Position numbers and translations under genes: made by a program | The notes under the pieces: model-generated | Seen by the model: the letters and a program-made list of their open reading frames with translations, nothing else | What the model was told of the DNA's origin: nothing | The model's database searches: none | Assembly: GCF_000519185.1 (NCBI RefSeq) | Contig: NZ_JAFA01000018.1 | Location: 1 to 64,000, forward strand | DNA length: 64,000 bases | Reading direction: 5' to 3' | Source: Paraburkholderia nodosa DSM 21604 | GTDB taxonomy: Bacteria; Pseudomonadota; Gammaproteobacteria; Burkholderiales; Burkholderiaceae | In this document: in pieces, positions 33,171 through 42,219 of the stretch | How the letters are laid out: each line of letters begins with the position of its first letter | Position numbering within the stretch: the first letter of the stretch is position 1

Positions 33171-34706
33171 TTACCCCGCCGTCGCAGCCGAAGCCGCCAC
33201 CGGCGCGCTGGCCGCGCCGTAATCGGCCGGCGCATCGGGCTCGCGCGGCGTCTCGCCCGAGTGCGCGATCCAGCCGCCGCCCAACGCGCGATACAGATCG
33301 ACGAGGTTGGTCAGCCGCGCGAGGCGCGCCGTGACGAGCGACTGCTGCGCCGTGTAGAGGCTGGTCTGCGCGGCCAGCACCGGCAGATAGCTGTCCACGC
33401 CGTTCTTGTAGCGCAGTTCCGAAAGCGTGAGCGAGCGCTGGTTCGCAAAGGTGCTGCGCTCGAGCGCGGCGATCTGCTCGTCGTAGGTGCCGCGCGCAGC
33501 CAAACCGTCGGCCACTTCGCGGAACGCCGACTGGATCGACTTCTCGTAGTTGGCGATCTCGATGCGCTTCTCGACATTCGCGAGTTGCAGGTTCGCGATG
33601 TTCGACCCGCCTTCGAAGATCGGCAGCGTGATCTGCGGCGCGAAACTCCATGCTGCCGTGCCGGCCTTGAAGAGCCCGCCGAGCGACAGACTTTCGGTGC
33701 CGAACGCCGCCGTGAGCGAGATCTTCGGGAAGAACGCCGCACGCGCCGCGCCGATGTTGGCGTTTGCCGCGAGCAGCGTCTCTTCGGCCTGCATGATGTC
33801 CGGACGACGCGTGAGCAGATCCGAAGGCAGGCCTGCCGGAACGTCGTTGAGCAGAGGCTGGCCGTCGAGCGGCAGGCCTTGTGGCAGATCCGCCGGCAGC
33901 GGCTCGCCGATCAGCAGCACGAGTGCGTTTTCGGCCTGGGCGCGCGCCCGCAGTTGCGCCTGCATGTTGGCCTGCGCGTTCTCGACCACCGTCTGCGCCT
34001 GACGCAAATCGAGCTCGGTGCCGGTGCCCGTATCGAACTGCGCCTTCGCGATGTTGTACGAGTCCTGCGCCGTCTTGAGCGTTTCCTGCGTGACATTGAG
34101 CAGGTCGTCGTCGGAAAGCATGGTCAGGTACTGGTCAGCGACTTCCGAAACCAGCGTGATTTCCGCCGCCTTGCGCGCATACGCCGTCGAGAGGTACTGC
34201 GCCAACGCCTGGTCTTTCAGGCTGCGGATGCGCCCCCAGAAGTCCAGTTCCCACGAAGCCTGCACGCCCACGTTGTACACGCTGTACGGGTTGTTCACCG
34301 TGGTCTGAAAGTTCCTCGGCACGCGCGTACGCGTGTCCGTGCCCACGCCGTTGATCGCGGGGAACAGATCGGCGCGTACGATCTGATACTGCGCGCGCGC
34401 CGCCTCGACGTTGAGCACCGAGACGCGCAGATCGCGGTTGTTCTTCAGCGCGATGTCGACGAGTTGTTGCAGGCGCGGATCGACGAAGAATTCGCGCCAG
34501 CCGATGTCGGTCGCCGCGGCGCCATTGGCGCTCGGGGCAGCCTGGCCGTTCTGGCCATTCGCGCCCGCAGCAACCGGCTGCGTGGCGTACACGCCGCCTT
34601 GCGGGAAACTCTGCGACACCGGCGCTTCGGGCCGGTGGTACCACGGCTCCATCGTGCAACCCGCGAGGAGCGCGGTAGCCAATGCAATTACGGATAGTTT
34701 ATGCAT
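33171..34706 (-). CDS. oprB: RND efflux outer-membrane factor (OprM/OprB type lipoprotein)
   Basis: The product is 511 residues from ATG 34706, which gives a lipoprotein signal (MHKLSVIALATALLAGC). An upstream in-frame ATG would bury it. Two OEP repeats follow (about 105-290 and 320-490), with YLSTAYARKAAEITLVSEVADQYLT-like helices and RRPDIMQAEETL. It forms the TolC-like exit duct for the pump encoded upstream. The gene starts only 1 bp after the pump stop. The name oprB follows the BpeAB-OprB system of B. pseudomallei, by gene order and the BpeR-like neighbour; other Burkholderia RND systems are possible. Confidence 0.85.
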   Translation of the reverse strand: MHKLSVIALATALLAGCTMEPWYHRPEAPVSQSFPQGGVYATQPVAAGANGQNGQAAPSANGAAATDIGWREFFVDPRLQQLVDIALKNNRDLRVSVLNVEAARAQYQIVRADLFPAINGVGTDTRTRVPRNFQTTVNNPYSVYNVGVQASWELDFWGRIRSLKDQALAQYLSTAYARKAAEITLVSEVADQYLTMLSDDDLLNVTQETLKTAQDSYNIAKAQFDTGTGTELDLRQAQTVVENAQANMQAQLRARAQAENALVLLIGEPLPADLPQGLPLDGQPLLNDVPAGLPSDLLTRRPDIMQAEETLLAANANIGAARAAFFPKISLTAAFGTESLSLGGLFKAGTAAWSFAPQITLPIFEGGSNIANLQLANVEKRIEIANYEKSIQSAFREVADGLAARGTYDEQIAALERSTFANQRSLTLSELRYKNGVDSYLPVLAAQTSLYTAQQSLVTARLARLTNLVDLYRALGGGWIAHSGETPREPDAPADYGAASAPVAASAATAG

Positions 34707-34707
34707 C

Positions 34708-37700
34708 TCAATGTCCTTCCTTGCCCGGGCCGTCGCCGTTGCCGCCGTCGTTGCCACCCGTGCCGCCCTGACCGCCAGCGCCACCGCCATCCGCGCCGTT
34801 GTCCTGGTCATGGTCGTGCGCGTGGTGCTCTTCGTAGTGCTGGAGCGCGACGTCCGCGTCTTCTTTCTCGCCGGCGAACTTCGCGCGAATCACCACGAAG
34901 AACATCGGGATCATGAAGATCGCGAGGAACGTGGCCGTGATCATCCCGCCGATCACGCCCGTGCCGATCGCGTGCTGCGAAGCCGAACCCGCGCCGTTAC
35001 TGATCGCGAGCGGCAGCACGCCGAGAATGAACGCCATCGACGTCATGAGAATCGGCCGCAGACGCAGTCGCGAAGCTTCGAGCGCCGCCTCGATCGGTCC
35101 CATCTTCCCTTCGGCCTGCAGGTCGCGCGCGAACTCCACGATCAGAATCGCGTTCTTCGCCGACAGACCCACGGTGGTCAACAGACCCACCTGGAAGAAC
35201 ACGTCGTTCTCGAGGCCGCGCAAGGTCACCGCCAGCAGCGCGCCGAGCACGCCGAGCGGCACCACCATGATGACCGCGAACGGAATCGACCAGCTTTCAT
35301 ACAGCGCCGCGAGACACAGGAACACGACGAGGATCGAGATGCCGTACAGAATCGGCGCCTGCGAGCCCGACTGGCGCTCCTGGTACGACAGGCCCGTCCA
35401 TTCGTAGCCGACGCCCGCGGGCAGCTTCGCCGCGATCTGCTCCATGGCCGTCATGGCCTGGCCGGTCGACTTGCCCTGGCTCGCCTGCCCCTGGATTTCC
35501 ATCGCCGAAATACCGTTGTAACGCTCGAGCTTCGGCGAACCGTACGTCCAGTGGCCGCTCGCGAACGAAGTGAACGGCACCATTCCGCCCGAGCTGTTGC
35601 GCACGTACCAGAGACCGAGGTCTTCCGGGTTCATGCGGAACGGCGCGTCGGCCATCGCGTACACCTTCTTGATACGGCCGTCGGTGTCGAGGAAGTTGTT
35701 CACGTACGCCGATGCCCATGCGATCGAGAACGTCTGGTCGACCGCCGCCGACGTCACGCCAAGCGCATTGGCCTTCTCGCGGTCGATATCCACCTTGAAC
35801 TGCGGCGTGTCGTTCAGGCCGTTCGGGCGCACGAGCGCAAGCGACGGGTCCTTCGCAGCCATGCCGAGCAGCATGTTGCGCGCTTCCATCAGCTTTTCGT
35901 GGCCGACGCCGCCGCGATCCTGCAGTTCGAAGTCGAAGCCCGACGCGGTGCCGAGTTCAGGAATCGAAGGCGGATTCACCGGGAAGATCATCGCGTCCTT
36001 GTAGCTCGCGAAGTGACCGTACATGCGGCGCACCAGCGCCTGGACCTTCTGGTCCGCATGCTGACGCTGCTTGTAGTCCTTCAGACGCACGAACACGAGA
36101 CCCGAGTTCTGGCCGCGGCCCGCGAAGCTGAAGCCGTTCACGGTGAAGGTCGATTCGACGATGCTGCCTTCGTCCTTGAGCAGCCAGTCCTGGATGGTGG
36201 CGAGCGTGCGCGCCGTGGTTTCCTGCGTGGAGCCCGAAGGCGTCTGCACGATCACGAACATCGTGCCCTGGTCTTCATCGGGCAGGAACGACTTCGGCAG
36301 GCGCACGAACAGCAGGCCAACCGCGACGATCACCGCGAGGTAGATGATGAGCCAGCGGCCCGAGCGCTTGATCACGTGGTGCACGCCGCTGTGGTACTTG
36401 TCGCGGCTCGTCTCGAACGTGCGGTTGAACCAGCCGAAGAAGCCCTTCTTCTCTTCGTGGTGGCCCTTCGGAATCGGCTTGAGGATGGTCGCGCACAGCG
36501 CCGGCGTGAGAATCAGCGCGACGAGCACGGACAGCACCATCGCCGCCACGATCGTGAGCGAGAACTGCCGGTAGATGGCGCCCACCGAGCCGCCCGAGAA
36601 CGCCACCGGCACGAACACCGCGGAGAGCACGAGCGCCACGCCCACCAGTGCGCCGGTGATCTGGCCCATGGCCTTGCGCGTGGCTTCCTTCGGCCCTAAC
36701 CCCTCTTCCACCATCACCCGCTCGACGTTCTCCACGACCACGATCGCGTCGTCCACCAGCAGGCCGATGGCGAGCACGAGACCGAACATGGACAGCGTAT
36801 TGATGGAGAAGCCCACCATCGCCATGATCGCGAACGTACCCAGCAGCACCACCGGCACCGCGATCGTCGGAATCAACGTCGCGCGCAGGTTCTGCAGGAA
36901 CAGATACATCACGAGGAACACGAGCACGATGCCTTCCAGCAGCGTCTTGATCACTTCCTCGATCGACAGGCGCACGAACGGCGTCGTGTCGTACGGGTAC
37001 TTCACGACGAGGCCGTGCGGGAAGTACTTCGAGAGGTCGTCGATCTTCTGGCGCACGAGCTTCGCGGTCTGCAGCGCGTTGGCGCCCGTCGCAAGCTGAA
37101 TGCCGAGGCCGGCGGTCGGCGCACCGTTGTACTTCGTGTCGAAGTTATAGTTTTCGCCGCCCAGCGTGATGCGCGCCACGTCCTTCAGACGCACCTGCGA
37201 GCCGTCCTGGTTCACCTTCAGCAGGATGTCGCCGAACTGTGCCGGCGTCTGCAGCAGCGTCGCTTCGGTGATGGTCGCCTGGAACGACTGACCTGCCACC
37301 GCCGGCGTGCCGCCGAGCTGGCCGCCCGCGATCTGCACGTTCTGCGCGGTGATCGCCGCTGTGACGTCCGATGGCGTGAGCTGGAAGTTCGTGAGCTTGT
37401 TCGGATCGAGCCAGACACGCATCGCGTACTGCGAGCCGAACAGCGTGACCGTACCCACGCCGTCGATACGGCTGATCGGGTCCTGGATGTTCGACGCCAC
37501 GTAGTTCGCGAGGTCGTACTTGGTCATGCTGCCGTCTTCGGACACGAACGCCAGCACCAGCAAGAAGCTGCTGCTCGACTTCGTGACCTTGATGCCGAGC
37601 TGCTGCACCACCTGCGGCAGGATCGGCGTGGCGAGCTGCAGCTTGTTCTGCACCTGCACCTGCGCGATGTCCGGGTCGGTGCCCGCGGCGAAGGTCAGCG

Positions 37701-37971
37701 TGATGGTAGCCGTGCCCGAGTCATCGGAAGTCGACGAAATGTACAGCAGGTGATCGAGACCGCTCATCTGCTGCTCGATCACCTGGGTGACCGTGTTTTC
37801 CACCGTCTTGGCCGACGCGCCCGGGTAGCTCGCGCTGATCTGGATGGACGGCGGCGCGATGGTCGGATACTGCGCGACCGGCAGCGTGAACACCGACGCC
37901 ACACCTGCGAGCATCAGAATGATGGCGATCACCCATGCAAAGATTGGGCGATCAATAAAGAACTTTGCCAT
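34708..37971 (-). CDS. bpeB: RND multidrug efflux pump, inner-membrane transporter (AcrB/MexB/BpeB type)
   Basis: The 1087-residue HAE1-family pump has 12 transmembrane helices and two large periplasmic loops. TM4 reads GLVLAIGLLVDDAIVVVENVERV, with the proton-relay Asp pair. It begins MAKFFIDRPIFAWVIA, as in MexB/AcrB. The C-terminus extends past the last helix by about 50 residues with His/Asp (HHAHDHDQD) and then a glycine-rich stretch. It exports amphiphilic drugs with the adaptor and OprB-like duct. Middle gene of the three-gene operon. Confidence 0.93.
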   Translation of the reverse strand: MAKFFIDRPIFAWVIAIILMLAGVASVFTLPVAQYPTIAPPSIQISASYPGASAKTVENTVTQVIEQQMSGLDHLLYISSTSDDSGTATITLTFAAGTDPDIAQVQVQNKLQLATPILPQVVQQLGIKVTKSSSSFLLVLAFVSEDGSMTKYDLANYVASNIQDPISRIDGVGTVTLFGSQYAMRVWLDPNKLTNFQLTPSDVTAAITAQNVQIAGGQLGGTPAVAGQSFQATITEATLLQTPAQFGDILLKVNQDGSQVRLKDVARITLGGENYNFDTKYNGAPTAGLGIQLATGANALQTAKLVRQKIDDLSKYFPHGLVVKYPYDTTPFVRLSIEEVIKTLLEGIVLVFLVMYLFLQNLRATLIPTIAVPVVLLGTFAIMAMVGFSINTLSMFGLVLAIGLLVDDAIVVVENVERVMVEEGLGPKEATRKAMGQITGALVGVALVLSAVFVPVAFSGGSVGAIYRQFSLTIVAAMVLSVLVALILTPALCATILKPIPKGHHEEKKGFFGWFNRTFETSRDKYHSGVHHVIKRSGRWLIIYLAVIVAVGLLFVRLPKSFLPDEDQGTMFVIVQTPSGSTQETTARTLATIQDWLLKDEGSIVESTFTVNGFSFAGRGQNSGLVFVRLKDYKQRQHADQKVQALVRRMYGHFASYKDAMIFPVNPPSIPELGTASGFDFELQDRGGVGHEKLMEARNMLLGMAAKDPSLALVRPNGLNDTPQFKVDIDREKANALGVTSAAVDQTFSIAWASAYVNNFLDTDGRIKKVYAMADAPFRMNPEDLGLWYVRNSSGGMVPFTSFASGHWTYGSPKLERYNGISAMEIQGQASQGKSTGQAMTAMEQIAAKLPAGVGYEWTGLSYQERQSGSQAPILYGISILVVFLCLAALYESWSIPFAVIMVVPLGVLGALLAVTLRGLENDVFFQVGLLTTVGLSAKNAILIVEFARDLQAEGKMGPIEAALEASRLRLRPILMTSMAFILGVLPLAISNGAGSASQHAIGTGVIGGMITATFLAIFMIPMFFVVIRAKFAGEKEDADVALQHYEEHHAHDHDQDNGADGGGAGGQGGTGGNDGGNGDGPGKEGH

Positions 37972-37986
37972 GAAGCAGGCTCCCCG

Positions 37987-39249
37987 TTATTGCGCTGCGG
38001 AGGCGGCAGGCGCAGCCGAGGCAGCCTTCGGCCCCGATGCGGCGCTGGCGGCGTTCGCATAGCCCGAAGCCGTTGCCATGTCGGCCGAAGGCGCGCCCGA
38101 CGGCGGCGGCGGCGGCAGTTGCGCGGCAACCGGCTTGACCTGCGCACCCGGCTTGACCTTGTCCGTGCCCTGAACGATCACGCGGTCGCCGGCGTTCAGA
38201 CCGCTCTGGACGACCCAGTCCTGGCCCTGCGTGCCCGCAGTGGTGATCGGCGTCGGCACGACCTTGTTGTCCTGGTTGACGACGTACACCGATGCCTGGC
38301 CCTTCTGGTCGTGCTGCACGCCGACCTGCGGCACGAGGAACGCGTTGTTGTTGATGCCTTCTTCGATGCGCGCGCGCACGAACATGCCCGGCAGCAGCAC
38401 GCGGTCGGGGTTCGGGAAAATCGCGCGAACCGTGACCGAGCCCGTGGTCTGGTCGACGGTGACGTCGGAGAACTGGAGCTTGCCCTTTTCCGAATAGGTG
38501 CGGCCGTCTTCGAGCACGAGCGAAACCTTCGCGGCGTTCGGGCCGTTGGTCTTCAGGCGACCTTCCTGGATCTCGCGGCGCAGCTTCAGGCCATCGAGGC
38601 TCGACTGCGTGACGTCCACGTACATCGGATCGAGCTGCTGCACCGTCGACATCAACGTGGCCGCGCTCGCCTGCACATAGGCGCCCGGCGTGACCTGCGA
38701 GATGCCGACCTGGCCCGAGACCGGCGAAACGACGTCGGTATAGCCGAGATTGATCTGCGCGGTGTCGACGGCGGCCTTGCCGGCGGCGACGTCGGCGGCG
38801 GCCTGGCCCTGGGCGGAAACAGCGTTGTCGTAGTCCTGCTTGCTCACCGCATTGGCCTGCACGAGCACCTTGTAGCGCGCAACCAGTGCGTTCTGCGTGA
38901 CGAGGTTGGCCTGCGCCTTGGCGAGCGTGGCCTTGGCGTTGTTGAGCGCGGCGATATACGGCGCCGGGTCGATCTTGTAGAGCCGCTGACCGGCCTTGAC
39001 GAGCGCGCCTTCGATGAATTCGCGGCGCAGCACGATGCCGTCCACCCGTGCGCGCACTTGCGCGACGAGGAAGGCACTGGTACGGCCGGGAAGCTCGGAG
39101 ACGACCGGCACGGAGGACGGCTGGACGGTGACGATACCCACTTCGGGGGCTTGCGGCGGCGGCGCCGACTGCTTTTGCCCGCAGGCTGCGAGCACGATGG
39201 CAGCCGTCGCGACACTGATTAGGCGGAATGGAACCCGTTCGACGCGCAT
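37987..39249 (-). CDS. bpeA: RND efflux periplasmic adaptor (AcrA/MexA/BpeA type lipoprotein)
   Basis: The product is 420 residues from ATG 39249, with AGAGGT seven bases upstream. The lipoprotein signal ends ATAAIVLAACG. Lipoyl halves (RVDGIVLRREFIEG and VVSPVSGQVG), an alpha-hairpin (about 100-170), a beta-barrel and a membrane-proximal domain follow. The tail after about 385 is Pro/Ala/Ser-rich. It bridges pump and outer-membrane duct. First gene of the operon, behind the TetR-controlled promoter. Confidence 0.92.
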   Translation of the reverse strand: MRVERVPFRLISVATAAIVLAACGQKQSAPPPQAPEVGIVTVQPSSVPVVSELPGRTSAFLVAQVRARVDGIVLRREFIEGALVKAGQRLYKIDPAPYIAALNNAKATLAKAQANLVTQNALVARYKVLVQANAVSKQDYDNAVSAQGQAAADVAAGKAAVDTAQINLGYTDVVSPVSGQVGISQVTPGAYVQASAATLMSTVQQLDPMYVDVTQSSLDGLKLRREIQEGRLKTNGPNAAKVSLVLEDGRTYSEKGKLQFSDVTVDQTTGSVTVRAIFPNPDRVLLPGMFVRARIEEGINNNAFLVPQVGVQHDQKGQASVYVVNQDNKVVPTPITTAGTQGQDWVVQSGLNAGDRVIVQGTDKVKPGAQVKPVAAQLPPPPPSGAPSADMATASGYANAASAASGPKAASAAPAASAAQ

Positions 39250-39684
39250 GGAGCGACCTCTGTCTATAACTGACAATAAAAGCGTGCGGCGTCCTGCAAC
39301 GAGGAGGACGACCACGCACGCCAGCATCTGGCAAATACCTGACGGATAAACCCGGTACTTCTTCTAGGAAGGCGCGTTCCGGTCTGCATATCCGTCCGGG
39401 CGATACTGCCGCGCGCCGCCGCGAGAGGCGTCGCGCATTGGGGTTTCTACGACCACTTGGCCAAGGACGGATATTAACCGGACATCACCACTTGAGGCAC
39501 CCAGGTGGTGGGGTGCTATTATAGATACATTCGCGAACGAATGTAAAAGGACGTTACGTAACCGTTGAGTGGTACTTCAGGAGCGATCCGCGCATCACCT
39601 CCATATTACAAATCAATACATTACGGTTCGCACCCCAAATACATTTATTCCCCCTAACCCGCAGCAACGCACTCAACTTACAAA
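39250..39684. other. Divergent control region of the efflux operon and its TetR gene
   Basis: 435 bp without a gene. Contains the minus-strand promoter TTTACA/TATAAT with an embedded palindrome (39518-39547). The 140 bp next to the tetR gene are strongly AT-rich compared with the neighbours and may encode a leader; no open frame with a ribosome site is seen. Confidence 0.7.
39518..39547 (-). promoter_or_regulatory. Promoter of the RND operon with TetR operator in its spacer
   Basis: Minus strand: -35 TTTACA (39547-39542), 18-bp spacer, -10 TATAAT (39523-39518). A perfect palindrome TACATTCG-CGAA-CGAATGTA (39526-39545) fills the spacer and overlaps the -35. It resembles the acrAB/acrR operator of E. 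coli (ACAT...ATGT core). Binding by the TetR protein at 39685 would block RNA polymerase directly. Confidence 0.85.
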
Positions 39685-40338
39685 ATGGTCCGCCGAACGA
39701 AAGAGGAAGCGCTGGAGACGCGCAACCGGATCCTCGACGCCGCCGAACACGTCTTTTACGAAAAGGGCGTGTCGCGCACTTCGCTGGCCGACATCGCCCA
39801 GACCGCTGGCGTGACGCGCGGCGCGATTTATTGGCATTTCGAAAACAAGGGCGACCTGTTCACGGCCATGTTCGACCGCGTGGTGCTGCCGCTCGACGAG
39901 CTGAAGGTGGCATCGACGGATCCCGGCGAGCCCGACCCGCTCGGGCGCATGCGCGATTTGTGCATTCTGTGTCTGCGCAATACGGCAACCGACGCGCGCC
40001 GCCGCCGCGTGTTCGAGATCCTGTTCCTGAAGTGCGAGTTCGTCGAGGAGATGGGACCCGTGATGGCGCGCCATCAGACCGATATGCGCGAGGGCCTGGC
40101 GAGCATCGAGCAGGGTTTGCGCAATGCGATGTCGAAGGGCCAGCTGCCCGCCGACCTCGACCCCAAGCGCGCTTCGCGCGTGCTCCATTCGTTCATTGGC
40201 GGCGCGCTGCGCGATATGGCGATCCTGCCGGACGTGTTCGACGTGGCGAGCAACGCCGAGCTGCACGTCGACGCGATGCTCGACGCGCTGCGCTTCAGCC
40301 CGTCGCTGCGTATTGGCGCGAGCGAGCCGGACGCCTGA
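39685..40338 (+). CDS. bpeR: TetR-family repressor of the RND efflux operon (BpeR/AcrR type)
   Basis: The 217-residue protein begins MVRRTKEEALETRNRILDAA. Its TetR DNA-binding helix-turn-helix at about residues 10-60 includes TSLADIAQTAGVTRGAIYWHF. The C-terminal domain matches the TetR_C_2/AcrR ligand-binding type (IGGALRDMAILPDVF). It is divergent from bpeA and very likely represses it at the palindrome 39526-39545. A terminator lies just after the gene. Confidence 0.9.
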   Translation: MVRRTKEEALETRNRILDAAEHVFYEKGVSRTSLADIAQTAGVTRGAIYWHFENKGDLFTAMFDRVVLPLDELKVASTDPGEPDPLGRMRDLCILCLRNTATDARRRRVFEILFLKCEFVEEMGPVMARHQTDMREGLASIEQGLRNAMSKGQLPADLDPKRASRVLHSFIGGALRDMAILPDVFDVASNAELHVDAMLDALRFSPSLRIGASEPDA

Positions 40339-40366
40339 GCCCTGCGCGCGCATCCCGGATCGATCG

Positions 40367-40395
40367 AGGCGGCCCACTGACGAGGCCGCCTTTTT
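40367..40395 (+). terminator. Intrinsic terminator after bpeR
   Basis: The stem AGGCGGCC-N9-GGCCGCCT is followed by TTTTT. It sits 30 bp after the stop and faces the convergent hydrolase gene. Confidence 0.85.
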
Positions 40396-40404
40396 CTTGA
40401 CCGC

Positions 40405-41040
40405 TCAGGCCGACACGCGGTTCGCGCGGGCCCGTTGATTCGACGCGTAGATGTTGTCACGCGCGAGCGGCACGCCTTTTTCGACGGCGGCAAGCCAGGC
40501 ATCCGTGCTCACGACCGCAGCGAAGCGCGAGTGCATCACCGCGCTGAACACGCGGTGGATCTCCTCGGCGCTAGCCGTTCCCGCCTCGTTCGCGTACGGC
40601 ACCGAACCCGTCGCATCGGCCAGAAACTCCACGGCAAGACCCGCGTGGGTCGCCTCGAACACCGTCGAGGCGTCGCAGTTGTGCGTCATGTAGCCGGTCA
40701 CCGTGAGCGTGTCGATGCCGTGCTCGGCCAGCCACGCTTTGAGATCGGTGCCCGCGAAGGCGCTCGGCAGCGCTTTTTCGACATAGTGATCGCGCTCGCG
40801 CGAGGCCACGACCGGATGCAGGTCGGCGCCCACGCTGCCGCGCGCGAAGAGCGGCGAGTCCGCCGGGGCGAAGTTCTGCACGACCACGACCGGCACGCCG
40901 GCCGCGCGCGCGGCGTCGATCGCGCGGCCGATATTGGCGAGCGACGTCTCGATGGGGGGATATTCGATCGGCAGATCGCCGCTGACATATTCGTTCTGCA
41001 CGTCGATGACGACGAGCGCCCGGCGCGGATTCGCGGACAT
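40405..41040 (-). CDS. Isochorismatase-like cysteine hydrolase
   Basis: The product is 211 residues from ATG 41040, chosen because AGGAGG lies 7 bases upstream; the ATG at 41046 is too close to it. The catalytic triad of the family is visible: D in LVVIDVQNEY, K in YVEKALPSAF and C in YMTHNCDAS. These enzymes hydrolyse amides or ureas (nicotinamidase-like, YecD-like). It is divergent from a GlxA-type regulator, a common pairing in Burkholderiaceae. The true substrate is unknown. Confidence 0.88.
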   Translation of the reverse strand: MSANPRRALVVIDVQNEYVSGDLPIEYPPIETSLANIGRAIDAARAAGVPVVVVQNFAPADSPLFARGSVGADLHPVVASRERDHYVEKALPSAFAGTDLKAWLAEHGIDTLTVTGYMTHNCDASTVFEATHAGLAVEFLADATGSVPYANEAGTASAEEIHRVFSAVMHSRFAAVVSTDAWLAAVEKGVPLARDNIYASNQRARANRVSA

Positions 41041-41185
41041 GGCCATGCCTCCTGGGGGTGAAAGGAACCGACCGGTCCGAAGACGCGAAGTCGATGGCGG
41101 GATTGTGGTGCCGCGCGCGCCGCCGTGACAGTGGCCCGGATGACAACTTTCGCTAAAATCGGGCCATTCCTCTTCGGGACTCGTC

Positions 41186-42172
41186 ATGGCCACTGCTCCC
41201 CGTCAGGCGCCTTCACCGCCCCCGTTGCGCGTCGCCGTCATCGCCTTCGACCGCATCAGCCCGTTCCATCTCTCTGTGCCTTGCGTCGTGTTCGGCGAAG
41301 ACCGCAGCGAAGGCGGCGTGCCGCCGTTTGAACTCGCCGTCTGCGCTGCGGAGCCCGGCACGCTCACGACCACGGCAGGCTTCACGATCGGCGCGCCGCG
41401 GGGCCTCGAGGGGCTGCGCGGCGCGGACGTGATCGTCGTGCCGAGCTGGCGCGACACCCACGAGGCGCCGCCCGCCGCGCTTTGCGACGCGCTGCGCGAA
41501 GCGCACGAGAGCGGCGCGATCCTCGTCGGGCTATGCCTCGGCGCCTATGTGCTCGCGCATGCGGGCCTGCTCGACGGCCGCCCGGGCACCACGCACTGGG
41601 CCGCCGCCGACGATTTCGCGCTGCGCTTTCCGGCCGTGCGCTTCGATCCCGGCGTGCTCTACATCGACGACGGCGACCTGCTCACCTCGGCGGGCACGGC
41701 GGCGGGACTCGATTGCTGCCTGCATCTCATGCGGCGCCTGTGCGGCTCGAGCGCCGCGAACTACGTGGCGCGGCGGCTCGTCGTGCCGCCGCATCGCCAG
41801 GGCAACCAGGCCCAGTACGTGCAGCAGCCGCTCGCGGCGGCCGGCCGCGGCGACCGTCTGCCGGGTCTGCTCGACTGGATTCGCGCCCACCTCGACGCGC
41901 CCCACACGCTCGATTCGCTCGCGCAGCGTGCGCTGATGAGCCGGCGCACCTTCACGCGCCAGTTCCGTTTGACGACGGGCTCGACGGTCAGCGCCTGGCT
42001 GCTCGGCGAGCGCCTCGCGCGCGCGCAGCAGTTGCTCGAAAGCACCGATCAGCCGATCGACGCGATCGCCCAGCGCGCGGGCTTCGGCTCGGCCGCGTCG
42101 CTGCGTCAGCATTTCGTGGAGGCGTTCAGGATCTCGCCGTCGGCGTGGCGGCGGGAGTTCCGGGGGGCGTGA
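41186..42172 (+). CDS. GlxA-type AraC-family regulator with DJ-1/PfpI domain
   Basis: The 328-residue protein has an N-terminal DJ-1/PfpI-like domain (about 12-190), in which the nucleophile-elbow cysteine of VGLCLGAYVLA is kept. The C-terminal AraC helix-turn-helix pair follows at about 225-325 (TLDSLAQRALMSRRTFTRQF and IDAIAQRAGFGSAASLRQHF). GlxA/ArgR-type regulators respond to N-methylated amines or amino acids. The divergent hydrolase is its probable target. Only a weak ribosome site is seen before the ATG. Confidence 0.9.
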   Translation: MATAPRQAPSPPPLRVAVIAFDRISPFHLSVPCVVFGEDRSEGGVPPFELAVCAAEPGTLTTTAGFTIGAPRGLEGLRGADVIVVPSWRDTHEAPPAALCDALREAHESGAILVGLCLGAYVLAHAGLLDGRPGTTHWAAADDFALRFPAVRFDPGVLYIDDGDLLTSAGTAAGLDCCLHLMRRLCGSSAANYVARRLVVPPHRQGNQAQYVQQPLAAAGRGDRLPGLLDWIRAHLDAPHTLDSLAQRALMSRRTFTRQFRLTTGSTVSAWLLGERLARAQQLLESTDQPIDAIAQRAGFGSAASLRQHFVEAFRISPSAWRREFRGA

Positions 42173-42219
42173 GGGGTTCGACGGGCGGCGCACCTTGCGC
42201 GCGCCGCCCGCTGCCGCAT

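Noticed and set aside
31459..33651. 730-codon minus-strand frame
   Set aside because: Antisense to the NCS2 permease, with shadow-type composition.
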